Source: an uncultured bacterium
GTDB lineage: Bacteria > Cyanobacteriota > Vampirovibrionia > Gastranaerophilales > Gastranaerophilaceae
Direction: 5' to 3'
DNA length: 64,000 bases
Assembly: GCA_902776035.1 (NCBI GenBank)
Contig: CACYOO010000014.1
Location: 30,506 to 94,505 of the forward strand
In this document: piece after piece, positions 34,170-43,337 of the stretch
Numbering within the stretch: the stretch's first letter is position 1
How the letters are laid out: each line of letters opens with the position of its first letter
The notes under the pieces: model-generated
The model's input: only the letters and a program-made list of their open reading frames with translations
The model's database searches: none
Told to the model about the DNA's origin: nothing
Translations under genes and position numbers: made by a program

Positions 34170-35504
34170 ATGAAAAATTTAAAATTTTACATCTCAATAT
34201 TTTTAGCAAGATTTGTAAGAGTTTGCATAAAGTTGTTTTCAAAAAGTTCAGGCACATCTCTTGCCGGCATGATTGTTTTGAAAGTTTATCCGGAATTTTT
34301 AAAACATTGTTCTAAATATATCTTAAATGAAAAAATAAGTGTAACCGGAACAAATGGTAAAACTACAACTTCAGGAATGCTATCTCAAATTTTAATAGAA
34401 AATAAAAGACATATTATCCACAATTCTATGGGAGCAAATATGCTTACAGGTATTGCAAATGTTTTTGCAACAACTGTTTTACCTGGTTATCGCTATGACA
34501 ATTGTGTTTTAGAATCGGATGAGGCATATTTATCAAAACTTTATGATTATATAACTCTTGATTACTTAATAGTTACAAATCTTTTTCGTGATCAGTTAGA
34601 CAGATATGGAGAACTTGATACAACCGCAAAGAAAATTCAATCGGCAATTGATAAAAATAAAAATCTTACTCTTTTATTAAATGCGGATGATCCTCTTGTT
34701 GCAAATCTTGGAAAAGAGAATAGAAAAATTTACTATGGTTTTGAAGAAATAGAACTTTTTACAAAAAATAAAAAATCTAACGAACCGTCAGAGGTTTTTA
34801 ATTGTGTCTGCGGTAAAAAACTTCAATATTCAAAAACATTTTATGCACAGCAAGGTCATTATTATTGTGATTGTGGTTATAAGCGACCTGTTTGTAATTA
34901 TATGGGATATGCAAAAATTTATGATGAATACATTGAATTAAAGATTAAACATAATGAAAATATAACAGAATATAAACTTAATACTGTTGGTATTTATAGT
35001 GCTTACAATATGCTTGCATCTATATCAATGGCATTGGAACTCGGATTTAATCAAGAACAAATTCAATCCGGTTTAAATAATTATAAAGCAATGTTCGGAC
35101 GAGCAGAAAAAACTAAAATAAATGGACATGATACGATAATTCAATTGATAAAAAATCCTACAGGAGCAAGTGAGGTATTAAAAACTGTCGACTTAAATTC
35201 TCGTATTTTAATAGCAATAAACGACAATTTTGCAGATGGCAGGGATGTATCATGGCTATGGGATGCAGAATTTGAGTTATTAAAAGATACTAAAAATGAA
35301 ATTATTACATCAGGTTTAAGAGCGGATGATATGGCACTACGGCTAAAATATGCGGGGGTGGAAAAAGAAAAAATAAAGGTTATAATGGATTTAAATAAAG
35401 CGGTAAAATATGTTGCAAAAAATTGCAAAAATGATGAGAAAATAACTGTTTTACCGACATATACAGCGTTGTTAGAATTAAAAGAAAAGAAGGGTAAAAT
35501 TTAA
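34170..35504 (+). CDS. murT: MurT-type Mur ligase (lipid II isoglutaminyl synthase subunit-like)
   Basis: 444 residues. Mur-ligase central domain with Walker A TGTNGKTTTSGM near residue 60, GANMLTG, ESDEAYL, TNLFRDQLDRYGE; a zinc-ribbon insertion with four Cys (CVCGKKLQY ... YYCDCGYKR, about 211-245), and the C-terminal DUF1727 with NDNFADGRDVSWLWD and GLRADDMALRLKYAG. In Staphylococcus and mycobacteria MurT works with the amidotransferase GatD to amidate Glu in lipid II. No GatD gene adjoins it here: the next genes encode a PdxJ-like protein and a small CxxC protein, coupled by 1-bp spacing. Diderm context makes it notable. Confidence 0.9.
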   Translation: MKNLKFYISIFLARFVRVCIKLFSKSSGTSLAGMIVLKVYPEFLKHCSKYILNEKISVTGTNGKTTTSGMLSQILIENKRHIIHNSMGANMLTGIANVFATTVLPGYRYDNCVLESDEAYLSKLYDYITLDYLIVTNLFRDQLDRYGELDTTAKKIQSAIDKNKNLTLLLNADDPLVANLGKENRKIYYGFEEIELFTKNKKSNEPSEVFNCVCGKKLQYSKTFYAQQGHYYCDCGYKRPVCNYMGYAKIYDEYIELKIKHNENITEYKLNTVGIYSAYNMLASISMALELGFNQEQIQSGLNNYKAMFGRAEKTKINGHDTIIQLIKNPTGASEVLKTVDLNSRILIAINDNFADGRDVSWLWDAEFELLKDTKNEIITSGLRADDMALRLKYAGVEKEKIKVIMDLNKAVKYVAKNCKNDEKITVLPTYTALLELKEKKGKI

Positions 35505-35505
35505 A

Positions 35506-36216
35506 TTGCTTTTAAATGTAAATATAAATTATTTAGCAAATTTAAGAAGTTCTATTGGTGCAGAACCTGATATACTCACTTGTGCCAGAAGATGTGAACA
35601 TTCAGGTGCAGACGGTATTATTTTATACATTTCTGATGATATAAAATGTTTAAATAACTATGATATTAAGTATATAAGAAAACATCTGAGAACACGTTTT
35701 ATTCTAAAAATACCCATGTTAGAAAAATACAGACAGCTTGCATCAGATTGTAAACCGGATATAGTTTGTCTTGTACCTGAAACAAATGAACCATCTCCGT
35801 CTACAGGTGTAAATGTAATAAGAAATCAAACTGAAATAAATAATTTTATGATTCATGTAATGTATGAGGGTTCTATGTCTTGTGTATTTATAGAACCAAA
35901 ATTGGAACAGGTTAATTCTGCCTATAAAGCCGGTATGCATTATGTTGAATTTAATACAAAAAATTATATTGAGGCATTTAAAACAGGAAATTGTGATAAG
36001 GAATATAATGATTTAAAAGAATGTACCGCTCTTGCTAATACATTAGGAATGAAAGTTATGATTGGTAAAGGTTTAAATTATCAAAACGTTACGAAAATTC
36101 GTGAAATAAAAGGTATAAGTGATTTTAATATAGGACACAGCATTACTACAAAAGCTATTTTTACAGGTTTAGACAATGCTGTCAGAGAAATGAAAGAGTT
36201 AGTTAATGAAAGATAA
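35506..36216 (+). CDS. PdxJ-like TIM-barrel protein with lost catalytic residues
   Basis: 236 residues, TTG start 1 bp after murT; the next residues LLNVNINYLANLR align exactly with the PdxJ start (LGVNIDHVATLR). The fold-wide match to pyridoxine-5'-phosphate synthase continues through SGADGI, CLVPE, YVEFNT, GLNYQN and NIGHSI. But the catalytic and phosphate-binding residues of PdxJ are changed: NIDH to NINY, VHLREDRR to LYISDDIK, NLEMA to RFILK, GHGLxYHN to GKGLNYQN. It is therefore unlikely to make pyridoxine phosphate. It probably serves the MurT operon in another role; the function is not known. Confidence 0.85.
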   Translation: MLLNVNINYLANLRSSIGAEPDILTCARRCEHSGADGIILYISDDIKCLNNYDIKYIRKHLRTRFILKIPMLEKYRQLASDCKPDIVCLVPETNEPSPSTGVNVIRNQTEINNFMIHVMYEGSMSCVFIEPKLEQVNSAYKAGMHYVEFNTKNYIEAFKTGNCDKEYNDLKECTALANTLGMKVMIGKGLNYQNVTKIREIKGISDFNIGHSITTKAIFTGLDNAVREMKELVNER

Positions 36217-36535
36217 CGATAATAGAACAAAAGAAGATATTGTTGAAGAAATGACTAAGGTTGTAGAACAAATGAAGATTGATGATTTGGAAGAACGACC
36301 TGAACTTATAGATGAATATTTTGACTGTTCCTGCTGTGGACAGACAAAATCTTATGCCGGTTCTATTCAATATGGAGAATATCGCCTTTGCAATGATTGT
36401 GTTCTATTGGCTGAAATTGGTTTTGCTTTAAACAAATTTAAAGATATTAATGAACTTATTGAAGCTATGGAAGATAAACGTCTTGAAGAAATATGCAATT
36501 TTATTAAACAAGATGAACTAAGACATAGAAATTAG
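36206..36535 (+). CDS. Small protein with two CxxC-type motifs (zinc-ribbon-like)
   Basis: 109 residues, its start overlapping the PdxJ-like gene by 11 nt. N-terminal charged helix (KDNDNRTKEDIVEEMTKVVEQM), a probable zinc ribbon with CSCCG near residue 48 and CNDC near residue 70, then a helix (KFKDINELIEAMEDKRLEEIC). Four or five Cys could hold one metal. No known family recognised. Tight coupling suggests a three-protein unit with MurT and the PdxJ-like protein. Confidence 0.7.
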   Translation: MKDNDNRTKEDIVEEMTKVVEQMKIDDLEERPELIDEYFDCSCCGQTKSYAGSIQYGEYRLCNDCVLLAEIGFALNKFKDINELIEAMEDKRLEEICNFIKQDELRHRN

Positions 36536-36592
36536 TATAAATATGATTGGTTTAAATTTTGACATAATATAATAAATCCTTAAATTATATTT

Positions 36593-37594
36593 ATGCAAAA
36601 ATTTAAGTATATACTAGAAAAATTATTTAATCTTGATATTGATAAATTTGATTTTCTTGAACAAACAGAAGAAGGAAATTATGTTTTTTACTGTTCTCCT
36701 TATGAAAAAGGAATAGAGGTAAAATCATTAAAAGAGTTACAGCCGATTCTTATGTATTTCAGATTATCTGCAACATTCAATGTTTTTCTTATAATGACGT
36801 TATTTATTATTCTTGTAATTTTTCTTCACCAATTAATAGATTTAAGTCGTTTTTTTACAGTCATAATATTGACACTTTGTATTACATCATGTGCTATAAG
36901 CGGATTATTTAAATGGCATTTAAATAAGTTAAAAAAAATACCTGTAAAACAAAAAATTTCTAAAAGTACAAAAATTATTACTGCTATGTTTGTTCTTGCA
37001 TACATATTGATGTGTTTATCTGTTTTTTATATCTGTCCTTGTCTTGTATTCGGACAATTTATGGATAATAATGAATGGCAAAAAGCTTCTGATATTATTA
37101 GTTTTTATATTAAATTACAACCTAAAAACGAATACCTGTATGAAAGCAGGGCTGTAACAAAATATAATCTAAATAATATTAACGGTGCAATTCAGGATAT
37201 TGATAAATCTTTAGAACTTAAACCAAACAACAAATGTTCATTATCTATGAAAGCTTATTACAGTTTTATGCAAACAAAAAAAATAACACCTGACGTTTTA
37301 GAAAATATTAATAAAATTGAAAATTTGAACAAAGATGACGTTGAATTATGCTCAGTAAAAGGAAAAATATATTTCCTTTTGAATGAAAATGATGAAGCCG
37401 TAAAATATTTTGAAAATGCCTACTTAAAATCAGGTAACGAATATTATAATTATCTATCAGCACTTGCATACGAGCATAAGGGTGATTATTGCAAAGCTTT
37501 TGCTTATTACAATACCGTACCTCAAAATAAATATTTTAAAATATCCGAGTTAACAATTAAAAAAGAATATGCAAAATTTATGTGTAAAGATTAG
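36593..37594 (+). CDS. Membrane-anchored TPR protein
   Basis: 333 residues. N-terminal soluble part (about 1-60), two membrane helices (about 65-85 and 89-108), a third at about 127-155 (IITAMFVLAYILMCLSVFYICPCLVFG), then a C-terminal TPR domain: YLYESRAVTKYNLNNINGAIQDIDKSLEL, VELCSVKGKIYFLLNENDEAVKYFENAYL, EYYNYLSALAYEHKGDYCKAFAYYNTVP. No ribosome site lies in the short upstream region; TAAATT at 36581-36586 with TTGACA at 36559-36564 would put the transcript start on the ATG, so it may be leaderless. Role unknown. Confidence 0.8.
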   Translation: MQKFKYILEKLFNLDIDKFDFLEQTEEGNYVFYCSPYEKGIEVKSLKELQPILMYFRLSATFNVFLIMTLFIILVIFLHQLIDLSRFFTVIILTLCITSCAISGLFKWHLNKLKKIPVKQKISKSTKIITAMFVLAYILMCLSVFYICPCLVFGQFMDNNEWQKASDIISFYIKLQPKNEYLYESRAVTKYNLNNINGAIQDIDKSLELKPNNKCSLSMKAYYSFMQTKKITPDVLENINKIENLNKDDVELCSVKGKIYFLLNENDEAVKYFENAYLKSGNEYYNYLSALAYEHKGDYCKAFAYYNTVPQNKYFKISELTIKKEYAKFMCKD

Positions 37595-37716
37595 GTATTT
37601 AAATTACTATGTATTGAACCGTAATTGTTTTTCTATTTTCAAACTTGAACTTTCAGGGTTTTGACTATTATATTTAATTTAAAATTTTATTTTTGTAATT
37701 TGATAATAATTGTAAT

Positions 37717-37745
37717 TTGAACATTTATTTTGTTTATATTATTAT
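37717..37745 (+). promoter_or_regulatory. Sigma70-type promoter of the oad operon
   Basis: TTGAAC at 37717-37722 and TATTAT at 37740-37745 with 17-bp spacing; transcription would start near 37752, leaving a short leader with ACGGAGGT before the oadG ATG. Confidence 0.65.
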
Positions 37746-37765
37746 ATAAGTACGGAGGTACTAAA

Positions 37766-37981
37766 ATGCTAGAAGATGGTTTAGTAGTTACATTAGTAGG
37801 TATGTCTACAGTATTTGTATTTTTAATAGTGCTTGTATTTTGTGTAAATTTAACATCTTTTATTATGAAACTTATTAATAAATATTTTCCTGAGGTTGTT
37901 GAAGAAAAGGAAAAAGTTTCTGTTGTAAATGAAGATGATAATATAATTGCAGCAATTGCGGCATACAAGTTTAATGTTTAA
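37766..37981 (+). CDS. oadG: Oxaloacetate decarboxylase, gamma subunit
   Basis: 71 residues from ATG at 37766 (ACGGAGG upstream; an upstream frame start at 37730 has none). One membrane helix (GLVVTLVGMSTVFVFLIVLVFCVNLTSFI) with the family GMxxVF motif, then a short acidic cytoplasmic tail ending in DDNIIAAIAAYKF. The gamma chain assembles the alpha and beta subunits of the sodium-pumping decarboxylase. It is followed by oadA and oadB, the usual order in many anaerobes. Confidence 0.88.
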   Translation: MLEDGLVVTLVGMSTVFVFLIVLVFCVNLTSFIMKLINKYFPEVVEEKEKVSVVNEDDNIIAAIAAYKFNV

Positions 37982-38007
37982 CGATTAGTAAAATAAGGAA
38001 AAGGAAT

Positions 38008-39807
38008 ATGTCAAAAAAAATAATTAAAGTAATGGATACATCGTTTAGAGATGGTTTTCAATCTGTATTCGGTGCAAGAGTCTTGACCAAAGACTTTTTA
38101 CCTGCGTTAAAATCAGCAGTGGATGCGGGTATTAAACATTTTGAAGTTGCAGGAGGTGCCAGATTTCAAGTGCCAATTTTTTATTGTAACGAAAATGCAT
38201 TTGATATGATGGACAAAGTTAGAGAAACTGTAGGACCGGATGTTAATCTTCAAAGTTTATCAAGAGGTGTAAATGTTGTAGGTTTAGTTTCTCAAACAAG
38301 AGATGTTATTGATTTACACGCAAAAATGTTTAAAAAACATGGTGTTACTACAGTTAGAAATTTTGATGCATTGAATGATGTTAACAATTTGATTGATTCC
38401 GGTAATTCAATACACAATCATGGATTAAAACATGAAGTTACCATTACAATGATGGATTTACCTATTGGATGTAAAGGTGCTCATGACGTTGATTTTTATG
38501 AAAGAGTTTTGAGAAATATTCTTGATGCGGGAATACCTTTTGATTCTTTAGCATTCAAAGATGCATCAGGCACATCTCATCCAAGAAAAGTTTATGAAAC
38601 AGTAAAAAGAACTCGTGAAATATTGGGTTCAGAAGCTCATATACGTTTTCATTCTCATGAAACAGCAGGTACAGGTTTGGCATGTTATTTAGCCGCTTTA
38701 GATGGTGGAGCTGATGGAATTGATTTGGCGATGAAACCTGTATCCGGTGGTACATCTCAGCCAGATATGGTGTCTATGTGGCATGCATTACGTGATACAG
38801 AATACGATTTAGGAATTGATGTTAAGAAAATTATTGAAACAGAACATCTTTTCAAAGAATGTATGAAAGATTACTATTTATCACCGGAAGCAATGGCAAC
38901 TAATCCATTGGTTGTTCAATCACCTTTACCTGGTGGAGCGTTGACAACAAATACTGTTAAAATGCGTGAAGCAGGTATTATGGATAAATTTCCTGAAGTT
39001 CTTGCTGCTATGGAAGAAGTTGTAGAAAAAGGCGGTTTTGGTACATCAGTTACACCTGTTTCTCAATTCTATTATCAACAGGCATTTTCAAATGTTATGC
39101 AGGGTAAATGGAATAAAATAGCAGAGGGTTATGGAAAAATGGTTTTAGGATATTTTGGTAAAACTCCTTGTGAGCCGGATCCTGAAATTGTAAAACTTGC
39201 ATCTGAACAATTAGGTCTTGAACCAACAACAGAAAAAGTTGTAGATATAAATGAAAAAGACAGTTCAAAAGGTGTTGAGGCAGCTAAAAAAATGTTAAAT
39301 GAAGCAAATCTTCCTATAACAGATGAAAATATCTTTATTGCTGCATCTTGTACAAATCAGGGTATAGATTTCTTATTAGGCAAAGGTCATCAACAAATTG
39401 AAACTGTTTCTTCAAAGAATGCTAAAGCTTCTTCATCAGAAAAATATGAAAACGGTGCTTCTATTACTGTAAATGGAAAAGAATATCTTGTAAAACAAAA
39501 TGGTGATAATATCATTGTAAACGGTAAATCTTATGAAGTATCAATGAAAGCGCAAGATGTAAATGATGTTCAAGTATCAAGCGGCAGTGGTGAAAGTGAA
39601 GAAATAAAAGCTCCATTACCGGGTGCAATTCTTAAAATTGTTGCTAAAAATGGCGATAGCGTAAAAGCCGGAGATTTACTTATATTGATGGAAGCTATGA
39701 AAATGGAAACTGAAATAAAAGCTCCAAGAGATGGCGTTGTACATTCCGTAAGAGTTGATGTGGGTGCAACAGTTAATCCGGGACAGGTGCTTGTTGTTTT
39801 AGATTAG
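38008..39807 (+). CDS. oadA: Oxaloacetate decarboxylase alpha subunit (carboxyltransferase plus biotin carrier)
   Basis: 599 residues. N-terminal carboxyltransferase TIM barrel: [80 protein letters not shown] with the catalytic metal site (Asp, Lys, His). A linker is followed by the C-terminal biotinyl domain with the lipoyl-like motif [17 protein letters not shown], Lys being the biotin site. It transfers CO2 from oxaloacetate to biotin, for release by the beta subunit. AAGGAAAAGGA precedes the ATG. Confidence 0.95.
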   Translation: MSKKIIKVMDTSFRDGFQSVFGARVLTKDFLPALKSAVDAGIKHFEVAGGARFQVPIFYCNENAFDMMDKVRETVGPDVNLQSLSRGVNVVGLVSQTRDVIDLHAKMFKKHGVTTVRNFDALNDVNNLIDSGNSIHNHGLKHEVTITMMDLPIGCKGAHDVDFYERVLRNILDAGIPFDSLAFKDASGTSHPRKVYETVKRTREILGSEAHIRFHSHETAGTGLACYLAALDGGADGIDLAMKPVSGGTSQPDMVSMWHALRDTEYDLGIDVKKIIETEHLFKECMKDYYLSPEAMATNPLVVQSPLPGGALTTNTVKMREAGIMDKFPEVLAAMEEVVEKGGFGTSVTPVSQFYYQQAFSNVMQGKWNKIAEGYGKMVLGYFGKTPCEPDPEIVKLASEQLGLEPTTEKVVDINEKDSSKGVEAAKKMLNEANLPITDENIFIAASCTNQGIDFLLGKGHQQIETVSSKNAKASSSEKYENGASITVNGKEYLVKQNGDNIIVNGKSYEVSMKAQDVNDVQVSSGSGESEEIKAPLPGAILKIVAKNGDSVKAGDLLILMEAMKMETEIKAPRDGVVHSVRVDVGATVNPGQVLVVLD

Positions 39808-39821
39808 TGAGGAATATAAAA

Positions 39822-41009
39822 ATGCAATTATTAGAAAGTTTAAAACAGCTTAACGGTATAACAGGATATGCAAATATGGTTAAAGAGCCATTGCAGGATG
39901 TAAATTGTGTAGAAAACTTTTTACACATGTATGGTTCTATAATTATGTTTTTTGTATGTTTATTATTGTTATATCTTGCTATAAAGAAAAATTACGAGCC
40001 ACTATTATTATTACCAATTGGCTTTGGCGGTATATTAGCAAATATTCCTGTAGCAGGAATAGCAGAACCGGGTGGTTTTTTATATACTGTTTATCATATT
40101 GGTATTGATGGTGGTTTATTCCCATTATTCATATTTATGGGTGTTGGTGCAATGACAGATTTTGGACCGTTGATAGCTAATCCTAAAATGGCTCTTTTAG
40201 GTGGTGCTGCACAATTCGGAATATTTGGTGCTTTATTGGGTGCGTTATTGTTAGCAAAATATGCCGGATTTAATTTTGGTTTGAAAGAAGCCGCATCAAT
40301 TGGTATTATTGGTGGAGCTGACGGCCCTACATCTATATTTGTAACTTCGCATTTAGCACCAGATTTACTTGGTGCAATTGCGGTTGCTGCATATTCTTAT
40401 ATGGCTCTTGTTCCAATTATACAACCGCCTATAATGAAATTTTTAACAACAGAAGAAGAACGTAAAATTGAAATGGTGCAATTGAGAAATGTTTCAAAAC
40501 GTGAAAAAATTATGTTCCCGCTTGTAGTTCTAACTTTATGTATTATCTTTTTACCTGATGCTACACCATTATTAGGTGCATTAACATTTGGTAATTTGGT
40601 TATGCAATGTGGAGTTACTGATAGATTATCAAAAACTTTGCAAAACGAGTTTATTAATATTGTAACGATATTATTGGGCTTATCTGTTGGTTCAAAGTTA
40701 TCTGCTGATAAATTTTTGACACTTGAAACCTTAGGTATTTTATTCTTAGGTTTGTGTGCATTTTCTATTGCAACTGCCTCAGGTGTTATATTTGCAAAGA
40801 TAATGAACTTATGTTCAAAAGAAAAAATTAATCCGCTTATCGGAGCAGCAGGCGTTTCTGCTGTACCAATGGCAGCACGTGTTGTTAACAAAGTAGGTTT
40901 AGAAGCAAATCCTAATAACTTCTTGTTAATGCATGCAATGGGACCTAATGTATCAGGTGTAATCGGTTCTGCTGTAGCTGCAGGTATTTTGCTTGCACTT
41001 TGCGGTTAA
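39822..41009 (+). CDS. oadB: Oxaloacetate decarboxylase beta subunit (Na+ pump)
   Basis: 395 residues from ATG at 39822 (GTGAGG upstream, overlapping the oadA stop area). About nine to eleven membrane helices. Signature loops: [29 protein letters not shown], the essential [14 protein letters not shown] with the Asp that binds Na+, and [23 protein letters not shown]. Uses the decarboxylation of carboxybiotin to export Na+. Third gene of the oad operon, with the PEP carboxykinase gene 48 bp downstream. Confidence 0.95.
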   Translation: MQLLESLKQLNGITGYANMVKEPLQDVNCVENFLHMYGSIIMFFVCLLLLYLAIKKNYEPLLLLPIGFGGILANIPVAGIAEPGGFLYTVYHIGIDGGLFPLFIFMGVGAMTDFGPLIANPKMALLGGAAQFGIFGALLGALLLAKYAGFNFGLKEAASIGIIGGADGPTSIFVTSHLAPDLLGAIAVAAYSYMALVPIIQPPIMKFLTTEEERKIEMVQLRNVSKREKIMFPLVVLTLCIIFLPDATPLLGALTFGNLVMQCGVTDRLSKTLQNEFINIVTILLGLSVGSKLSADKFLTLETLGILFLGLCAFSIATASGVIFAKIMNLCSKEKINPLIGAAGVSAVPMAARVVNKVGLEANPNNFLLMHAMGPNVSGVIGSAVAAGILLALCG

Positions 41010-41057
41010 TATAATATTATATAATTATAATTTTGTAAAAATAAAGGAGAAAAAATT

Positions 41058-42704
41058 ATGGCAACAAAAGAGTATTTTACAAACTCAGAAGAATTAAAAG
41101 AATTAATGTCAGCTGCTCGTGCAACAATTATGGCTCCATTTTTCGGAAATAATGTTGAAAAAATCGAAAATGTAACAGAAGCTTATGAATTAGCTGAAGA
41201 AAGCTGCGGAACTATTGTATTAACAGGTATGCCTGTTTATGAACCTGAAAAATTGGGTTTACCTAACGGAGCTTATCAATTATTGTTTAATGATGGAAGC
41301 ACTGTAGGCAGATGTGCTGCTGCAAGAAGAATTGTTGGTGAACCAAATTGCGATTTGAAAACAATACTTCCTGTAGTAAGAGATGCTGTTTATGAAACAA
41401 GAGATAAATTAATGTATTCTTGTGAAACTGTTGTTGGTTTGGATAAGGACTTTATGGTTAAAGCACACTTATTAATTCCTGAGGGCTTTGAAAACATTAT
41501 GTATTCTTGGATGTTAAACTTCCAATATATGAATGATGAATACAAAAAAATGTATAAAGATTCTCGTGCAATTCCTGAAGGAGATATATATGTAATATCA
41601 GATCCTGATTGGTCGCATCCTGATTTCCCTTACGGATTAACATTCTTTGATCCTGAACATAACTGTGCTGCAATTTTAGGTATGAGATACTTTGGTGAAC
41701 ACAAAAAAGGCACATTAACATTAGCTTGGGGAGCTGCAGCTCGTAACGGTTATGCATCTTGTCATGGCGGTATGAAACGTTATAACAATCTTGAAGGTGG
41801 AAAATCTTTCCAAGTTGCTGTATTTGGTCTTTCCGGTTCAGGTAAATCAACTATTACTCACGCAAAACATGGTGGTAAATATGATATTACAGTTTTACAT
41901 GATGATGCATTTATTATTAATACCAAAGATAAATATACTATCGCATTAGAGCCGGCTTACTTTGATAAAACTGCTGATTATCCTATGGAAAGTGAAGATA
42001 ATAAATATATCTTAACTCAACAAAATAACGGAGCCATAATGAAAGAAGACGGTAACGTATATTCTGTAACAGAAGATATAAGAAATGGTAACGGACGTGC
42101 AGTTAAATCAAAATTATGGTCGCCAAACAGAGTTGATAGAATTGATGAGCCAATTAATGCAATATTCTGGTTAATGAAAGACCCTACTATTCCGCCTGTA
42201 GTAAAATTATCAGGTGCATCTTTGGGTGCTGCAATGGGTGCAACTCTTGCAACAAAACGTACTTCAGCTGAAAGATTAGCTGCAGGTGTTGATCCTAATG
42301 CATTAGTTGTTGAACCGTATGCAAATCCATTTAGAGTATATCCGCTTTCAATGGATTATGAAAGATTTAAAAACTTAATAGTTGATGGTGTTGATTGTTA
42401 TATCTTGAACACCGGTGAATTTATGGGTACTAAAGTTAAAAAAGAACATACTTTAGCAATAATAGAGGCAATTGTTGAAGGTAAAGCAACATTCCATAAA
42501 TGGGGTAATTTAGATGATATTCAAATTATGGATGTTGATGGCTTTGATGCATCTTTTGATAATAAGGAATACAAAGAACAATTTACTGCTCGTATGAACG
42601 ATAGAATTAACTTTGTAAAATCAAGAGAAACTGAAAAGAATGGCATAGATAAATTACCTGATGACGCTTTAGAAGCGTTACAAAGAGTTATTAATCAAAT
42701 ATAA
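41058..42704 (+). CDS. pckA: Phosphoenolpyruvate carboxykinase (ATP), divergent type
   Basis: 548 residues. Kinase-type P-loop GLSGSGKSTITHAKHGGK near residue 255 and LHDDAFII (kinase-2-like, metal-binding Asp-Asp) identify the ATP-utilising fold; FRVYPLSMDYERFKNLIVDG and FKWSPNRVDR-like segments are conserved, although the family's usual GTGKTT form is changed to GSGKST. It would interconvert PEP, CO2 and ADP with oxaloacetate and ATP. AAAGGAG precedes the ATG. Placement right after oadGAB suggests PEP carboxylation (ATP-forming) feeding the Na+-pumping decarboxylase. Clade differs from the E. coli enzyme, so the direction is inferred. Confidence 0.88.
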   Translation: MATKEYFTNSEELKELMSAARATIMAPFFGNNVEKIENVTEAYELAEESCGTIVLTGMPVYEPEKLGLPNGAYQLLFNDGSTVGRCAAARRIVGEPNCDLKTILPVVRDAVYETRDKLMYSCETVVGLDKDFMVKAHLLIPEGFENIMYSWMLNFQYMNDEYKKMYKDSRAIPEGDIYVISDPDWSHPDFPYGLTFFDPEHNCAAILGMRYFGEHKKGTLTLAWGAAARNGYASCHGGMKRYNNLEGGKSFQVAVFGLSGSGKSTITHAKHGGKYDITVLHDDAFIINTKDKYTIALEPAYFDKTADYPMESEDNKYILTQQNNGAIMKEDGNVYSVTEDIRNGNGRAVKSKLWSPNRVDRIDEPINAIFWLMKDPTIPPVVKLSGASLGAAMGATLATKRTSAERLAAGVDPNALVVEPYANPFRVYPLSMDYERFKNLIVDGVDCYILNTGEFMGTKVKKEHTLAIIEAIVEGKATFHKWGNLDDIQIMDVDGFDASFDNKEYKEQFTARMNDRINFVKSRETEKNGIDKLPDDALEALQRVINQI

Positions 42705-42726
42705 TTAACTTCTTATTTTAATAAAA

Positions 42727-42763
42727 AAACCGGCGATTTCAAAAAACGAAATCACCGGTTTTG
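42727..42763. terminator. Bidirectional terminator between pckA and the 142-residue gene
   Basis: AAACCGG-c-GATTTC (42727-42740) pairs with GAAATC-a-CCGGTTT (42748-42761). The minus strand has a T7 run after the stem; the plus side has a weaker T stretch. Confidence 0.8.
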
Positions 42764-42783
42764 TGTATTTTATTTATTTGAGA

Positions 42784-43212
42784 TTATGCTTTTTTTGCAA
42801 ATAGACCAGCTACAAATTTTATTGCTTCACCTGCATATTTAGCACAAGTACCATAAACTTTCTTTTGTTGGTCTTTTGTTAAAATTGTATCAAGAATAGC
42901 TTTACCGTCTTGAACAAGTGTAACGGTACTGTATACATCATCAGCAAATTCTCTTACACTGTCGTTACGAGAAATGTTGCCAACTGTTCTTGCCATACGT
43001 CCAACTTTATTTGTTACAGCTTCAAAAGAATCACCATCTTTATTTGTTTTTACATTCTTACGTTTTGCTTTACCTGTTTTTCCTGTAGGGTTAGTAGTAT
43101 TACTTCTTTTTGTTTTTTTGCTTTTTACTTCTTCTTTTTCTCCATCTTCACTTACTTTTTTTGGATTCAAACCTACGATACGTGTACGTGGTGCTTCTAC
43201 AGACACTGCCAT
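42784..43212 (-). CDS. Hypothetical basic 142-residue protein
   Basis: No family recognised. Residues 1-60 are disordered and extremely basic (EEVKSKKTKRSNTTNPTGKTGKAKRK, KNVKTNKDGD), suggesting nucleic acid or anionic polymer binding. The C-terminal 80 residues are helical and end in a small hydrophobic segment AGEAIKFVAGLFAKKA. No signal peptide or Cys motif beyond single residues. GGAGG lies upstream of the ATG. It is a stand-alone minus-strand gene between two terminators. Confidence 0.6.
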   Translation of the reverse strand: MAVSVEAPRTRIVGLNPKKVSEDGEKEEVKSKKTKRSNTTNPTGKTGKAKRKNVKTNKDGDSFEAVTNKVGRMARTVGNISRNDSVREFADDVYSTVTLVQDGKAILDTILTKDQQKKVYGTCAKYAGEAIKFVAGLFAKKA

Positions 43213-43270
43213 AATTTAAAATAACCTCCAATATATATTAATAACCAATATTTACATATATATAAAGTAA

Positions 43271-43306
43271 AAAACATCATGGAAATTGCCTTTTCCATGA
43301 TGTTTT
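43271..43306 (-). terminator. Terminator after the acyl-CoA synthetase gene
   Basis: AAAACATCATGGAAA (43271-43285) pairs with TTTCCATGATGTTTT (43292-43306); on the minus strand the stem is followed by T-rich sequence. It ends the ligase transcript. Confidence 0.8.
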
Positions 43307-43337
43307 TGTAAAAAAAAGTTAATATAAGTTTTGATTT

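Noticed and set aside
40397..40891. 164-residue minus-strand reading frame inside oadB
   Set aside because: Shadow of the strongly conserved oadB gene.
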